The position numbers and the translations under genes are program-made. Below, piece by piece: positions 36,709-46,126 of a stretch of DNA of 64,000 nt. Location of the stretch: positions 620,001-684,000 of the forward strand of contig NZ_QAOU01000002.1 in assembly GCF_003050965.1 (NCBI RefSeq). Reading direction: 5' to 3'. The first letter of the stretch is position 1. Each line of letters starts with the position of its first letter. The stretch is from Nitrosospira sp. Nsp2. GTDB lineage: Bacteria; Pseudomonadota; Gammaproteobacteria; Burkholderiales; Nitrosomonadaceae. Under the pieces are notes generated by a model. That model made no database searches. It worked only from the letters and a program-made list of their open reading frames with translations, and had not been told where the DNA came from.

Positions 36709-37158
36709 CTACAGGGCTTCCGGCGTGAGCAATTCACTCGACGCTACCCACCCTAGCGACGAGCGTATCTCAGCGATTACTTGTTCGGGATTCCGGTCAA
36801 ACTGTTCAATTAATTGATCGTGCTTACTGTCAGCTACCTCATGTTTTGCACCCCAGCGTAACAGCTCCAGAATTGCAGGTATTAGATCAATCCCTTTTTC
36901 CGTGACGCTATAGGCTATCTTGCACCCATTACTCGGATCATACCGTCGTAGAATCATACCTGCCGCCTCCAGTTTTCTTAAACGATCAGCAAGTATATTG
37001 GAGGCGATTTTTTCAGGCGACGTGAGGAATTCCCGAAAATAACGTTTGCGTTTGAAAAGAATGTCACGCAAGACGAGCAACGTCCACTTATCACCCAATA
37101 TATCGAGCGCGCAACTGATTGGACACGAGGAGCGATGAGGCTGAACCTGGGTACTCAT
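36709..37158 (-). CDS. HxlR family transcriptional regulator
   Basis: A 149-residue protein with the HxlR-type winged helix: CPISCALDILGDKWTLLVLRDI at about residues 12-33, then the recognition part SPEKIASNILADRLRKLEAAGMI and YSVTEKG. Cys12 and Cys16 near the N-terminus could sense thiol stress as in other HxlR-family regulators; this is inference. Palindromes in the region upstream suggest autoregulation or control of gshA, which is divergent. Confidence 0.88.
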   Translation of the reverse strand: MSTQVQPHRSSCPISCALDILGDKWTLLVLRDILFKRKRYFREFLTSPEKIASNILADRLRKLEAAGMILRRYDPSNGCKIAYSVTEKGIDLIPAILELLRWGAKHEVADSKHDQLIEQFDRNPEQVIAEIRSSLGWVASSELLTPEAL

Positions 37159-37180
37159 TCCAATAGTCTATTTTACTCAG

Positions 37181-37193
37181 TTGCATTTTGCAA
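37181..37193. promoter_or_regulatory. TTGCA-TTT-TGCAA inverted repeat, copy 1
   Basis: A perfect 5-bp inverted repeat of 13 bp, 23 bp upstream of the HxlR ATG. An identical copy lies at 37430-37442. Likely operator of the adjacent HxlR regulator. Confidence 0.45.
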
Positions 37194-37429
37194 GCAGACA
37201 CATATATTGTATGTTGCAATCACTTTCAGGGTTTACCAAGAATGCCCTACGAGTTCTCTTACCAGGCTGGCGCACACCTGTTTTGAGCCATCGATTGCTC
37301 CACATAGGCGAGAAATACTTTTCTGTCCGCATGCTCGTTCCTTTACTGATTGTGCCAAGTGTAGAACTCGAAAGCGACCTGTGCGGGTTCCCCAGCGCGC
37401 GAAAATGAAGCGGACACCTCATAAATACT

Positions 37430-37442
37430 TGCATTTTGCAAT
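37430..37442. promoter_or_regulatory. TTGCA-TTT-TGCAA inverted repeat, copy 2
   Basis: Identical to the copy at 37181-37193. It lies about 200 bp before the gshA start, and CTTGC-TTATT-GCAAG follows at 37466-37480. Confidence 0.45.
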
Positions 37443-37465
37443 TTCGTAAGCTAAGCTTTTCTAAC

Positions 37466-37480
37466 TTGCTTATTGCAAGC
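37466..37480. promoter_or_regulatory. Related inverted repeat CTTGC-TTATT-GCAAG
   Basis: A variant of the same half-site with a 5-bp spacer, on the gshA side of the intergenic region. Three such sites in 300 bp suggest a shared regulator. Confidence 0.35.
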
Positions 37481-37644
37481 CAGAACTAAGATCAAAGTGG
37501 CTAGCAGATACCGCAATGAAACGAGCCTGGTTGATTTATCGTATGAGTCCAGACCGCCGACCCGGAATTGAAGCAACTGAATTGGTCAGATGATTGTATT
37601 TTTTTCTTAACGCGTAACTGATGTCAGCAGTGGTCGGAGCAAAA

Positions 37645-39279
37645 ATGTCAAACAACTTACCTTGCGGGCGATTTGAAATGCGTATCAGTGAATCACTTCA
37701 GCCTTTTATACGCAATGGCTTAAAAGGCTGCGAAAAAGAAGGTCTTCGCATTAGTCGGGAAGGATCCATATCGCTGTCTCCACATCCTGTTCAGCTAGGG
37801 GCTGCGTTAACGCATCCGAACATAACCACGGACTATTCTGAAGCTCTGCTCGAGTTGATCACGCCAGCATTATCGGATGGAAGCGAAATGTTGGGTTTTC
37901 TAACAGACTTGCATCGATACGTCTGCACCAACATTGATGATGAACTGCTCCTGTCGGCGAGTATGCCAATCGGCGATTTGCGAAGCTCGGCAATTCCTAT
38001 TGCCCGCTATGGCTCATCCAATATAGGAAGGATGAAGCATATATACCGGCAGGGCTTGAGCTACCGCTACGGCGGTTGCATGCAAGTCATTGCGGGAATC
38101 CATTTTAACTACTCGCTTCCCGAATCCTTCTGGCCGGAATACCAGGATTTCACTAAACAGCCTGGCGATCCGCAATCCTTCAGAGCTAGTGCTTATATGG
38201 GAACAATCAGAAACCTGCAAAGGTATGGCTGGCTGATCCCCTATCTGTTTGGCTCATCCCCGGCGGTCAGCAAAAGCTTTGTCGATGGCCGCAACTCTGC
38301 TTTTTCGAATGCGTTGGAGAAGTTCGATGAGACTTCCTATTACAAGCCTTTCGCGACCTCATTAAGGATGAGCGAGATCGGCTATGTAAACCCAGTGCAA
38401 GCATCGTTTCGTGTTTCCTTTAACAGTCTTGATGAGTACATACGCGACTTGAGCAAAGCGACATCCATACCTTATCTCGATTATGAAAGGGTCGGCACGA
38501 AGGTTGGCGGTGAATACAGGCAGTTGACTACCAATCTCCTCCAGATCGAGAATGAATACTACACTTCAGTTCGGCCGAAACAACTGACAAGACCAAATGA
38601 AAGACCGCTGCGGGCATTGAGTAACAGGGGCATTCAATATATTGAAATACGATCCCTTGATATCGATGTTTTTGAGCCGAGTGGAATTTCAATTGAAACC
38701 ACCCGGTTTCTTGAAGCTCTTAGTCTGCTCTGTTTATTTCATGAAAGTCCTGCGCATGACACCAGGCAATATGACGAAGTCAAACACAACGCATTGGCCG
38801 TAGCCAATAAAGGACGAGATCCGGCGTTGAAATTATTGAATAAAGGACAGGAAGTTCATCTGCGAACCTGGGCATTGATACTCTGTGACCAGTTGCAGGA
38901 AATCTGCGAGGCACTGGACAATGGTAATAAAGCCCGGCCCTACACTGAGGCATTACATAAACAGATGGAAGTTATTCGCCACCCCGAGTTGACGTCTTCG
39001 GCAAAGATGCTGGCAACAATGCGAGACCAGAAGCTGTCGGTCGCGGAACTGGTCTTGCAAAAATCCCGTGAATACACCTCTCATTTCCAGAAAACACCGC
39101 TGGATAATTCGGTAAAGAGAGATTTTGACTTACAGGTCGAGAATTCATTGGAGCAACTGAAACGGTTGAATAACGCGAGCGAAATCCCTTTCGATGAATT
39201 CCTTGGCAACTACTTTTCCAAGATACCAGAACCAGCGAAGTTTCCCGGAATCGATCGCAAAGCAAGCCAGGTTCGCTAG
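37645..39279 (+). CDS. gshA: Glutamate-cysteine ligase, gammaproteobacterial type
   Basis: Makes gamma-glutamylcysteine, the first step of glutathione synthesis. It is 544 residues, against about 518 for E. coli GshA. Family segments: GCEKEGLRI, THPNITTDYSEALLELITP, GGCMQVIAGIHFNYSLP, YGSSNIG and RGIQYIEIRSLDIDVFEP. The ATG at 37645 is preferred because GGAG lies five bases upstream. The codon choice is AT-richer than in flanking genes, and the E. coli-like class is not the one I would expect in this group, so acquisition by transfer is possible. A GST-like gene follows. Confidence 0.93.
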   Translation: MSNNLPCGRFEMRISESLQPFIRNGLKGCEKEGLRISREGSISLSPHPVQLGAALTHPNITTDYSEALLELITPALSDGSEMLGFLTDLHRYVCTNIDDELLLSASMPIGDLRSSAIPIARYGSSNIGRMKHIYRQGLSYRYGGCMQVIAGIHFNYSLPESFWPEYQDFTKQPGDPQSFRASAYMGTIRNLQRYGWLIPYLFGSSPAVSKSFVDGRNSAFSNALEKFDETSYYKPFATSLRMSEIGYVNPVQASFRVSFNSLDEYIRDLSKATSIPYLDYERVGTKVGGEYRQLTTNLLQIENEYYTSVRPKQLTRPNERPLRALSNRGIQYIEIRSLDIDVFEPSGISIETTRFLEALSLLCLFHESPAHDTRQYDEVKHNALAVANKGRDPALKLLNKGQEVHLRTWALILCDQLQEICEALDNGNKARPYTEALHKQMEVIRHPELTSSAKMLATMRDQKLSVAELVLQKSREYTSHFQKTPLDNSVKRDFDLQVENSLEQLKRLNNASEIPFDEFLGNYFSKIPEPAKFPGIDRKASQVR

Positions 39280-39543
39280 CCATAGCGGGCGGAGTACCCG
39301 ACACCGATTCTTGAAATCGCCCCGGCTCAGTGTATTACAGGTCAATTCGGAAATGCTCAGGACGGGTCACAAAATACTCTCGTGAGATAAGAGTTGCACC
39401 TGCTAGCCCGCTGATCGAACGGGGAATATCCAGATTCATCGAGCTTAATAAGCTTAAAAAATAATCGAACGAAAACGGTAGCTTGGCTCGTGCATTTTAC
39501 AACTGAATGTAACAAGCTTCTCACTGGTTAATTGCAAGTGACG

Positions 39544-39564
39544 TTTGAAACAAATCATTTCAAA
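39544..39564. promoter_or_regulatory. Inverted repeat overlapping the GST-like gene leader
   Basis: TTTGAAA-CAAATCA-TTTCAAA has perfect 7-bp arms. It ends where the AAGGGG ribosome binding site begins, 11 bp before the ATG at 39576. Binding here would block initiation. Confidence 0.4.
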
Positions 39565-39575
39565 GGGGCCCTTCG

Positions 39576-40277
39576 ATGGTCATACTTTATCAGCTGGAAC
39601 GTACATGGGGCATTCCGAATCTCAGCCATTTCTGCTGCAAGACAGAAACGTATCTGCGGATGGCCGACATTAAATATACGGTAACCCCAACGCTTCCATT
39701 ATTTGCTCCGAAGGGTAAGCTGCCTTATATCGAGGATGGAGATCTCAAATTGGCAGACTCGCGTTTCATCATACGGCACCTCAAAAACAAATATAGGGAT
39801 CTCGACGAAGAGTTAACTTTAGAAGAGTCCGCGCTGTCGCTAGCGATGCAGCGCTTGCTCGAAGAGCATCTGTTTTGGGCGACGATGTATTCGAGGTGGC
39901 AATATACGGATGCAAATTGGCAAGTGAATAAGAAAGCGATCTTTGGCGTAATGCCTCCTGTCATTCGTGATGTCGCGGCCTTTTATTATCGCCGTAGAAT
40001 ACATCGGCAGATTCTCGGTCATGGTACAGGGCGGCACAGTGCCAATGAGATCTTTGAACTGGGTATGCAGGACGTCGATGCATTGTCCGCGTGTCTTGGC
40101 GATAAAACGTATTTCCTGGGGGATAAACCGACCAGCCTCGATGCCAGCGCCTTCGGATTTCTGATCAATACACTTGGTTGCCCGATTGAATCCCCGCTTA
40201 AAGAACACGCCCTTGCGAAGGATAACCTGAGAAGTTATGTGGATCGAATAAAGCTGCAATACTATCCGGATTTGTAG
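39576..40277 (+). CDS. Glutathione S-transferase-like protein
   Basis: A 233-residue protein. The N-terminal thioredoxin-fold domain (about residues 1-78) contains KLPYIEDGDLKLADSRFIIRHL, the cis-Pro and the Glu/Asp-Ser glutathione-contact pattern. The all-helical C-terminal domain includes YFLGDKPTSLDASAFGFL, the usual N-capping motif. The form is closest to the Fax/metaxin-like subgroup rather than classical detoxifying GSTs. AAGGGG precedes the ATG. Its position after gshA suggests a thiol-metabolism role. The substrate is unknown. Confidence 0.85.
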   Translation: MVILYQLERTWGIPNLSHFCCKTETYLRMADIKYTVTPTLPLFAPKGKLPYIEDGDLKLADSRFIIRHLKNKYRDLDEELTLEESALSLAMQRLLEEHLFWATMYSRWQYTDANWQVNKKAIFGVMPPVIRDVAAFYYRRRIHRQILGHGTGRHSANEIFELGMQDVDALSACLGDKTYFLGDKPTSLDASAFGFLINTLGCPIESPLKEHALAKDNLRSYVDRIKLQYYPDL

Positions 40278-40596
40278 CCGCTTTGATGTTGACGCCGCGC
40301 ATCAGTTTTTGCACGGGTGGTATGTGAAGGATTTTTATGTCATCTGCAAGAATAGACCTTTAACTGCACCTTGCGAATCAGCCTGCAGTCGCTCGACACG
40401 GCGGTTGCACTTTTGCTCCCTCAAATGGAGTGGATCCGCCGGGATAAGGACGGGTATCGGGACGCAACTGGTTTTTTTGGCCGCTCAACAGGTCTTGCAG
40501 ACTCGTAGTCAGTTTACTGGTGACGTGGTGATCGCCCGCCTATAAAGATTTTCACACCAATGCTATCTCTTCACGTCTGCTCGCTGGAGCCTAACC
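40278..40596. other. Convergent intergenic region with no supported gene
   Basis: The region lies between the GST-like gene and the convergent FkbM gene. The plus-strand ORF at 40309-40545 shows no family features. No hairpin stands out. Confidence 0.5.
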
Positions 40597-41364
40597 CTAT
40601 TTTGCGAACACGAAACAGGTCTCGCCCCAGTTTTTGGTCGTCTTGAATTTTACTTTCAAGCCGGCTCGTTCCATCAGGCTTACTGCTTCCTCCTGCTCCT
40701 CGGGAGTGCCCAACTCGACAATAACCGACTTAAGCGCCGGGTTTTTCAGCACGTTCTCGGCCCCCCTCATGATCGGAATTTCGATGCCATCAACATCGAT
40801 CTTCATATAGTTGGGGTAGGGGAATCCCCATTTCGCGCATAAGTCGTCCAGGGTTACCCCAAACATCCCCTGGATATGAGTGGCCGCTACTTTCATGTTC
40901 TTCAAATCTTCTTTCCCAAATTGCGAACGATTTCCGCCACCGATAAATTTGGGAATGTACAGTTTCGAAAATCCCTCCTCCCCGGATACCGCGATGCAAT
41001 ACGAGGTGATGTTTTTCTCAAGCTTGTTCAGGTATATGTTCTTATTTAACAGGTAATAGTTGGCGCATTGGGGTTCAAATGAATAAACCTGAATGTCATT
41101 GCCGTATTTCTTTGCGGGATACAGGGAATATTGCCCGATGTTCGCGCCGAGATCGAAAAAACACGACCCGGGCTCAAAGCTGTCAAGCCAGTCAAGCGTG
41201 TCCGGTTCCTTGATCGAATATGTTTTTGCCCGTTGAAGCGTCCGGAAATTGTCCACCGCGATGCGTATTGACTGGCCTTTGACATTTACTTTTGTGTACC
41301 CGCCTTTTAATCCATAAAGCGCTACGGCCAAACCGGAAAGAACATCGATAAAAAAAGAGGACAT
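40597..41364 (-). CDS. FkbM family methyltransferase
   Basis: A 255-residue SAM-dependent methyltransferase. Motif I CFFDLGANIGQYSLY, then VYSFEPQ, the catalytic-region motif YMKIDVDGIEI and the closing ETCFVFAK are FkbM features. Bacterial FkbM proteins mostly methylate sugars or other small molecules in surface glycans or natural products. It lies 211 bp downstream of the RgpF-like gene on the same strand, so a shared glycan-modifying role is likely. The opening FFIDVLSGLAVALYGL is mildly hydrophobic. Confidence 0.87.
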   Translation of the reverse strand: MSSFFIDVLSGLAVALYGLKGGYTKVNVKGQSIRIAVDNFRTLQRAKTYSIKEPDTLDWLDSFEPGSCFFDLGANIGQYSLYPAKKYGNDIQVYSFEPQCANYYLLNKNIYLNKLEKNITSYCIAVSGEEGFSKLYIPKFIGGGNRSQFGKEDLKNMKVAATHIQGMFGVTLDDLCAKWGFPYPNYMKIDVDGIEIPIMRGAENVLKNPALKSVIVELGTPEEQEEAVSLMERAGLKVKFKTTKNWGETCFVFAK

Positions 41365-41478
41365 TTAGTTGCCAACAGTAGATTTAATGAGCGCAGGTAA
41401 AGAGATGGGTGTGAGCAGGCTAATGCCGAAGGATATACGTTTTTATTGTCAACTCACAAATATTTTAAGGGTGCCCGT

Positions 41479-41503
41479 CCACGACCGTATTTTAAAATCG
41501 TGG
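41479..41503. repeat. Inverted repeat between rgpF-like and fkbM genes
   Basis: CCACGA (41479-41484) and TCGTGG (41498-41503) flank an AT-rich core containing TTTTAAAA. It could be an attenuating hairpin or an operator in the 211-bp spacer. Confidence 0.3.
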
Positions 41504-41575
41504 CTACCAAGAACGTGTCCTACCGCCATTCGGGTTGAATTTGGGTTCGCCATGGCAGCGGTTGACTGGAGTTAT

Positions 41576-42595
41576 TTAAGGAACGTCTGAAAAGTTCTCA
41601 CGGGCGGGATGGACGCTATCCTGTGGACCAATCCAATCATTCAGCATAGCAAGGTCGTAAGACGAGCCGCTTTCTGCAAGCACCGCTCCCAGTTCTTCAA
41701 GAGATACTCCCCTCCTCTTCAAAACACTTTTCTTGAGAAATGGGAATTTTAACTCCGTAATAAGAGGCTTCCATAGATGGAAAGTGGGTTCTATCCACCT
41801 CACTGGCCTTTGGTGATAATCAAATCGAGCCAGAACTGTTTCTAGCCCATAAAGCGCTGACAGGCGGAATCGGGCACCAAGAAGGCGCGAAAAACCGACC
41901 TCGTATTTCCGGATAATGGCAATCTTGAGTTCAAGTGTGTCCACCTCGCGAAAGAATCGGACGAATTCTTCAGACAAGATGACGTTTTTTTTACAGTAAA
42001 TAAAATAGGACTGAAGATGTGGATGAAAATGGAATGACTCGGTCATTCCAACAACATCAGCCTCGCAGCGAGCGAACCGCGCAATGATGTCGCGGATGCT
42101 GAAAAGCGGACCAAGAACACTGTCATTAGCCAGCAACAGACCCGAGTGATACCTGTACTCGGCATATTTTTCCAGCCCCGTCTTCCATCCGTAAAAATCG
42201 TATCCCTTATTCTCCCGGTTCATAATTCTTATGCAACATCGCGACAATTTTTCCATGTCAGTGTCGCGGATGGCATCACTCGAACTGATGAACACGATAT
42301 TGAAACCGGCGAGCGCGAGTTCATCAAGATATTGGTATACGTTCTCTCTGACGACCCCTTCAGAATCGTAGCTGCAAAATAAACACACGGGTTTATTGTA
42401 GTCGGGGGATATCGATCCTTCTCCATAAAACCTGACCAGAGGTATCGCTCGCGTACCATTTCTTGCAAGCAAGTGAAAGGCTACATCGCGAAGATACTGG
42501 AGGTCCCTGAATATGGCCTTGAGCTGCCACTTTATCGGCCAGTTTGGGGGCCACAGCGACGGCAACTTGGCAGGCGGTTGGGGAGATACTTTCAT
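41576..42595 (-). CDS. RgpF-like rhamnan/glycan synthesis protein
   Basis: A 339-residue protein whose residues about 65-330 match the rhamnan-synthesis-F domain. Features: [52 protein letters not shown] and [11 protein letters not shown]. Such proteins are glycosyltransferases or accessory factors in rhamnose-containing surface polysaccharide synthesis. The first 40 residues (Pro/Trp-rich) are unfamiliar. The ATG overlaps the atpA stop as ATGA, so this gene is coupled to the end of the N-ATPase operon, in the place where atpG would be expected. Confidence 0.82.
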   Translation of the reverse strand: MKVSPQPPAKLPSLWPPNWPIKWQLKAIFRDLQYLRDVAFHLLARNGTRAIPLVRFYGEGSISPDYNKPVCLFCSYDSEGVVRENVYQYLDELALAGFNIVFISSSDAIRDTDMEKLSRCCIRIMNRENKGYDFYGWKTGLEKYAEYRYHSGLLLANDSVLGPLFSIRDIIARFARCEADVVGMTESFHFHPHLQSYFIYCKKNVILSEEFVRFFREVDTLELKIAIIRKYEVGFSRLLGARFRLSALYGLETVLARFDYHQRPVRWIEPTFHLWKPLITELKFPFLKKSVLKRRGVSLEELGAVLAESGSSYDLAMLNDWIGPQDSVHPARENFSDVP

Positions 42596-44196
42596 CGGCC
42601 GGGGCCAGTATTGAAATAATCGAGAACGTCCTTCTTTCGGTTCCAGCTTCCGTCGTCCACCGATACCGTGGCTCTGAAACTGTCAATTGCCGCATGGGCA
42701 ACTCGCAGTATCGCGTCCCGGTCTTCATCACCGAGATTTTCTGCGCACCCGATGCGCGTCCGGAACTCATCGGGCATGTCCGCCACTGCTTTCGTCAACA
42801 CCAACTCGGCGTCTGCCAACCGGTCCAGTGGTACATTCTCGAAGAGTCTCGCGCCAAGCGCGAGCAGCAGAACCACTTGTTCAGTCACGGAGACGGGTGC
42901 GGATTCCGGTTGCTTGAGGCACCCACGGATCCGGCGACCATGTTCTATGATCGCGCGCGTATCCTCCTCAAGTCGGGCGCCAAACCGGGCGAAAGTCTCC
43001 AGTTCTTCGAATTGAGCATAATCCAGCTTCAGATCGCCCGTCGCCGCACGGTAAACCGCGCGTTGTGCCTGCCCTCCGACCCGAGAAACGGATTTCCCCA
43101 CGTCAACTGCTGGCAATACGCCCAATTCAAACAACGTCGGCGAAAGGTAGATTTGGCCATCAGTGATGGAAATCAGGTTGGTCGGAATATATGCGGAAAT
43201 ATCCTGAGCTTCTGTCTCAACAATTGGCAGCGCGGTTAGTGAGCCGCCACCGAGTTCTCCGCGCAGGTGGGTTGCCCGCTCCAGCAGTCGCGAGTGGATA
43301 TAAAAGATATCTCCAGGGTAAGCTTCGCGCCCTGGCGGGCGACGCAGGAGAAGCGACAATTCTCGATACGCTCGCGCGTGATGCGTGAGATCATCATACA
43401 CGATCAGGACATCGCGGCCCTGTCCCATAAAATACTCGGCGATGCTGGTCGCAGCATAGGGCGCAATATAGGCGAGCCCGGGCGGATCGTTACCCTCCGT
43501 CACGACCACCACCGTATATCTCATCGCGCCGTTTTCCCGCAGGGTCGCAATCACCTTCGCCACGCCGGCAGCGCGTTGCCCGATAGCGCAATAAACGCAC
43601 AGGACATCCTCGTCTTTCTGATTGAGTATTGTATCCACTGCGATCGCAGTCTTACCGGTCTGGCGATCACCTAAAATCAGCTCGCGCTGGCCGCGTCCGA
43701 TGGGAATGAGCGCATCGATGACCTTGATACCGGTTTGAAGGGGCACGGTTACAGGCGCCCGATCCATAATGCACGGAGCAGCACGTTCAATCGGCAGACG
43801 CGTAGTGGAAGCCACCACCCCTCTTCCATCCCTGGGGCGGCCCAACGGGTCGACTACCCGTCCCATCATTGCCTCGCCCACCGGCACATCCATCACATGT
43901 CCCCTGCGTTGCACCTCATCCCCGGTATGCAGGTGAAAGTACTCATCCAGCAGAACCACGCCAATTTCATCTTCTTCGATATTAAAAGCTATACCGTAAG
44001 AGCCGTCGGCAAACCGCAATACCTCCTCGAATCCAATGCCGGGAAGACCGGAAACTTTCGCAATGCCGGAAGCTAGACTCGTGATGGTTCCGAATTCGCG
44101 CAAGGCTAACCGCGGCGTCCAGACTGCCCGTGCCCGATCGAGCTGTGCCAATGCACTATCGAAGATGTCTTCGAGACCTTTATTGACGACACTCAT
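42592..44196 (-). CDS. atpA: N-ATPase (alternate F1Fo) subunit alpha
   Basis: A 534-residue non-catalytic alpha subunit. Walker A is GDRQTGKT (176-183). [24 protein letters not shown]-like [11 protein letters not shown] and the [14 protein letters not shown] segment are conserved. The sequence is clearly of the alternate type, with an N-terminus [21 protein letters not shown]. The start overlaps atpF by 17 bp. The C-terminal 30 residues ([21 protein letters not shown]) look unusual and may mark a recombination junction, since atpG should follow but does not. Confidence 0.94.
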   Translation of the reverse strand: MSVVNKGLEDIFDSALAQLDRARAVWTPRLALREFGTITSLASGIAKVSGLPGIGFEEVLRFADGSYGIAFNIEEDEIGVVLLDEYFHLHTGDEVQRRGHVMDVPVGEAMMGRVVDPLGRPRDGRGVVASTTRLPIERAAPCIMDRAPVTVPLQTGIKVIDALIPIGRGQRELILGDRQTGKTAIAVDTILNQKDEDVLCVYCAIGQRAAGVAKVIATLRENGAMRYTVVVVTEGNDPPGLAYIAPYAATSIAEYFMGQGRDVLIVYDDLTHHARAYRELSLLLRRPPGREAYPGDIFYIHSRLLERATHLRGELGGGSLTALPIVETEAQDISAYIPTNLISITDGQIYLSPTLFELGVLPAVDVGKSVSRVGGQAQRAVYRAATGDLKLDYAQFEELETFARFGARLEEDTRAIIEHGRRIRGCLKQPESAPVSVTEQVVLLLALGARLFENVPLDRLADAELVLTKAVADMPDEFRTRIGCAENLGDEDRDAILRVAHAAIDSFRATVSVDDGSWNRKKDVLDYFNTGPGR

Positions 44197-45034
44197 CAGT
44201 TAATGGGCAATCAGGTTGTGTTTCAGATTCAGGCTGGAGTTCATGTTCGGCCGCAGCCCGGTTTTTCCAAAGCCGCTCTACTTCTCTTTCAAGGGACGAG
44301 AGGTAGTCGGCGATAGTCCACGCCAGTTTGTGTCCCTTAGCGATAAGCTCGATACCAGCGATCAGGCTTGGGTCCGTCATGAACCGGACCGGCTTATCGC
44401 CGAGCAGGTTTTCCTGAAGCACCTGCTCGATGTTTTCCTTTTGCTCAGGCGACAGAACAAACGTGCTGCGGATCACGCATTCCGGCGACGCAGCGGCCGT
44501 CGCGGCGGGCTCCGCCGCTAATGCCAGGACCAGCTGAGCCCGCTGGTCAGCGTTCAGCTCGCGCACGCGCTGAATGAATACATCCACAATAAGAGCTTCG
44601 AGAGTCGAGCTGGCGATATCGGATAACACCTTTCGGGTAGTGGCAAGTATTTCTGCGCAAGTTTTCTGCGCAAGGACGTCACTCAGACCTTGATAATCGC
44701 TGTTCCACGTCTCCTCCCATTTGGCGCGCCACTTCGCCGCATCCTCATGCGCGGCAGCCAGCAGCCGTTGGCGTTCGACCTGAGCCTCTTCCAGAGCTTT
44801 GCTCAAAAGCGCGGAACGCTGTTGCTCAAGTTCATGAGTCTTGCGTTGAAATTCGTCCCTTTCCTTGTCAGCCTCCAATTTTTTAGCACCCGCTTCCGCG
44901 AGCTCCGCGGCAATTCGCCTCTCACGCGCGTCAAGCGCATTGAGGACAGGGCGGTAAAAGAAACGCTTGAGCAACCATACCAGAACAAGAAAGTTGACCG
45001 TTTGCGCAATGACCGTAAACCAATCAATCAGCAC
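44180..45034 (-). CDS. atpF: N-ATPase subunit b with delta-like C-terminus
   Basis: A 284-residue stator protein. One N-terminal membrane helix ([22 protein letters not shown]) leads to a long Lys/Glu/Arg coiled coil (about residues 35-130). The C-terminal third ([21 protein letters not shown] ... [29 protein letters not shown]) resembles the C-terminal domain of the delta subunit. That explains the lack of a separate atpH in these operons. It starts at a GTG with GGGGAAG upstream, 3 bp after atpE stops. Confidence 0.92.
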   Translation of the reverse strand: MLIDWFTVIAQTVNFLVLVWLLKRFFYRPVLNALDARERRIAAELAEAGAKKLEADKERDEFQRKTHELEQQRSALLSKALEEAQVERQRLLAAAHEDAAKWRAKWEETWNSDYQGLSDVLAQKTCAEILATTRKVLSDIASSTLEALIVDVFIQRVRELNADQRAQLVLALAAEPAATAAASPECVIRSTFVLSPEQKENIEQVLQENLLGDKPVRFMTDPSLIAGIELIAKGHKLAWTIADYLSSLEREVERLWKNRAAAEHELQPESETQPDCPLTDECRQ

Positions 45035-45037
45035 GAG

Positions 45038-45319
45038 TTACTTCCCCGCAGCCTCTGAAATGATGTGATTCCAGAAGGGATTAGCGAAAATCAAAATCAT
45101 GGAAACCACAAAACAGTAAATCGCCATAGACTCGATTATTGCCAGGCCGACAAACAATGTCCGGGTAATGGTGGCGGAGGCGTCCGGTTGCTGAGCCAGC
45201 GACGTTACTGCCGTGGCGATCGCCTTTCCTTCACCTAATGCCGGAGCGATCACGCCGACGCTGACCGTCAAACCCGCCGTAACAATTGATACGATAGCAA
45301 TCAGACTCACGCTGTCCAT
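45038..45319 (-). CDS. atpE: N-ATPase subunit c (rotor ring)
   Basis: A 93-residue two-helix hairpin. Helix 2 has the ion-binding Glu63 in LAIIESMAIY (Glu63, Ser64, Tyr68: the pattern seen in sodium-type rings). Helix 1 carries a second carboxylate, Glu30 in GVIAPALGEGKA, where classical sodium rings have Gln. The polar loop is QQPDA. Two-carboxylate N-type rings exist, and one from Burkholderia pseudomallei was reported proton-specific, so the ion cannot be assigned from sequence. ATG 45319 is chosen for its GGAG; the longer ORF adds MEQKGEI. Confidence 0.94.
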   Translation of the reverse strand: MDSVSLIAIVSIVTAGLTVSVGVIAPALGEGKAIATAVTSLAQQPDASATITRTLFVGLAIIESMAIYCFVVSMILIFANPFWNHIISEAAGK

Positions 45320-45457
45320 AATCTCTCCTTTTTGTTCCATCGGTCCGGGGCAACTCTTCTGTTATTACCCTGCTACAGTTTAATGAACGTCCTGTTCCGA
45401 GGGTTATCGCCGACGCGATTGTTGATCTCTACTTTTTACGACTTCAGGGTATCCGGT

Positions 45458-46126
45458 TCAACCCTCGTGCAGGGTAGCGGCTGCGATATAAACGGTGGCC
45501 AGAATGCTGAAGATATAAGCCTGAACCATGCCGGTCAATAGACCGAGCGCGCTCATCACGACCGGGAAAATAAACGGTGAAATGCTCAGAAGAATTGCAA
45601 GTATCATGGTTCCACTCATCATATTCCCGAATAGGCGGACAGCCAGAGCAAGTGTGCGCGACAATTCGCCGATAATATTGAAAGGAAGCATGATGGGCGT
45701 CGGTTTCAGATAGGACCGCAGGTAGCGGCGCATTCCCTGCTCTTTGACGCCATACACCGGTACGGCGATGAATACGCAAATCGCAAGCGCCGCGGTGGTC
45801 GAAAGCGAGCCTGTGGGCGGCTGATAGCCAGGGACGATTGTGAACAGGCTTGCAGCCACGACAAACAGAAACAGCGTTCCAAGAAAACCTAGATATCTGT
45901 CCGACCGGCGCAAACCTGCTTCCTCAATCTGCTTCTTGATTGAGATGACGACGATCTCCAGCAAGTTCTGCCAGCGGGACCTTTCCAGCCCGACCGAAAG
46001 CTTGCGCGTGATCATTTTTGAACCGCTGGCTAATACCAACATCAGCACCCACGTAGATACAATTGTAGCGTTGAGTTTCAGGAAGCCATACTCCCAGAAA
46101 AGGATGTCATCAGGGCTAAGGTGCAT
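45458..46126 (-). CDS. atpB: N-ATPase subunit a
   Basis: A 222-residue multi-helix stator subunit forming the ion half-channels. The essential Arg164 lies in LALAVRLFGNMMSG. The preceding PFNIIGELSR and the C-terminal GMVQAYIFSILATVYI are conserved. It overlaps atpR by 11 bp. With 138 bp to atpE, it keeps the usual B-E order. Confidence 0.94.
   Translation of the reverse strand: MHLSPDDILFWEYGFLKLNATIVSTWVLMLVLASGSKMITRKLSVGLERSRWQNLLEIVVISIKKQIEEAGLRRSDRYLGFLGTLFLFVVAASLFTIVPGYQPPTGSLSTTAALAICVFIAVPVYGVKEQGMRRYLRSYLKPTPIMLPFNIIGELSRTLALAVRLFGNMMSGTMILAILLSISPFIFPVVMSALGLLTGMVQAYIFSILATVYIAAATLHEG

Larger units (their letters stand above)
37159..37644. other. Divergent hxlR-gshA intergenic region
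   Basis: A 486-bp AT-rich spacer. The plus-strand ORF at 37135-37449 has no family features. The region carries three related inverted repeats, listed separately. Confidence 0.5.

Noticed and set aside
37135-37449. 104-codon plus-strand ORF between hxlR and gshA
   Set aside because: It overlaps the HxlR start and the palindromic sites and has no recognisable domain.
40309-40545. 78-codon ORF after the GST-like gene
   Set aside because: No start signal or family features.
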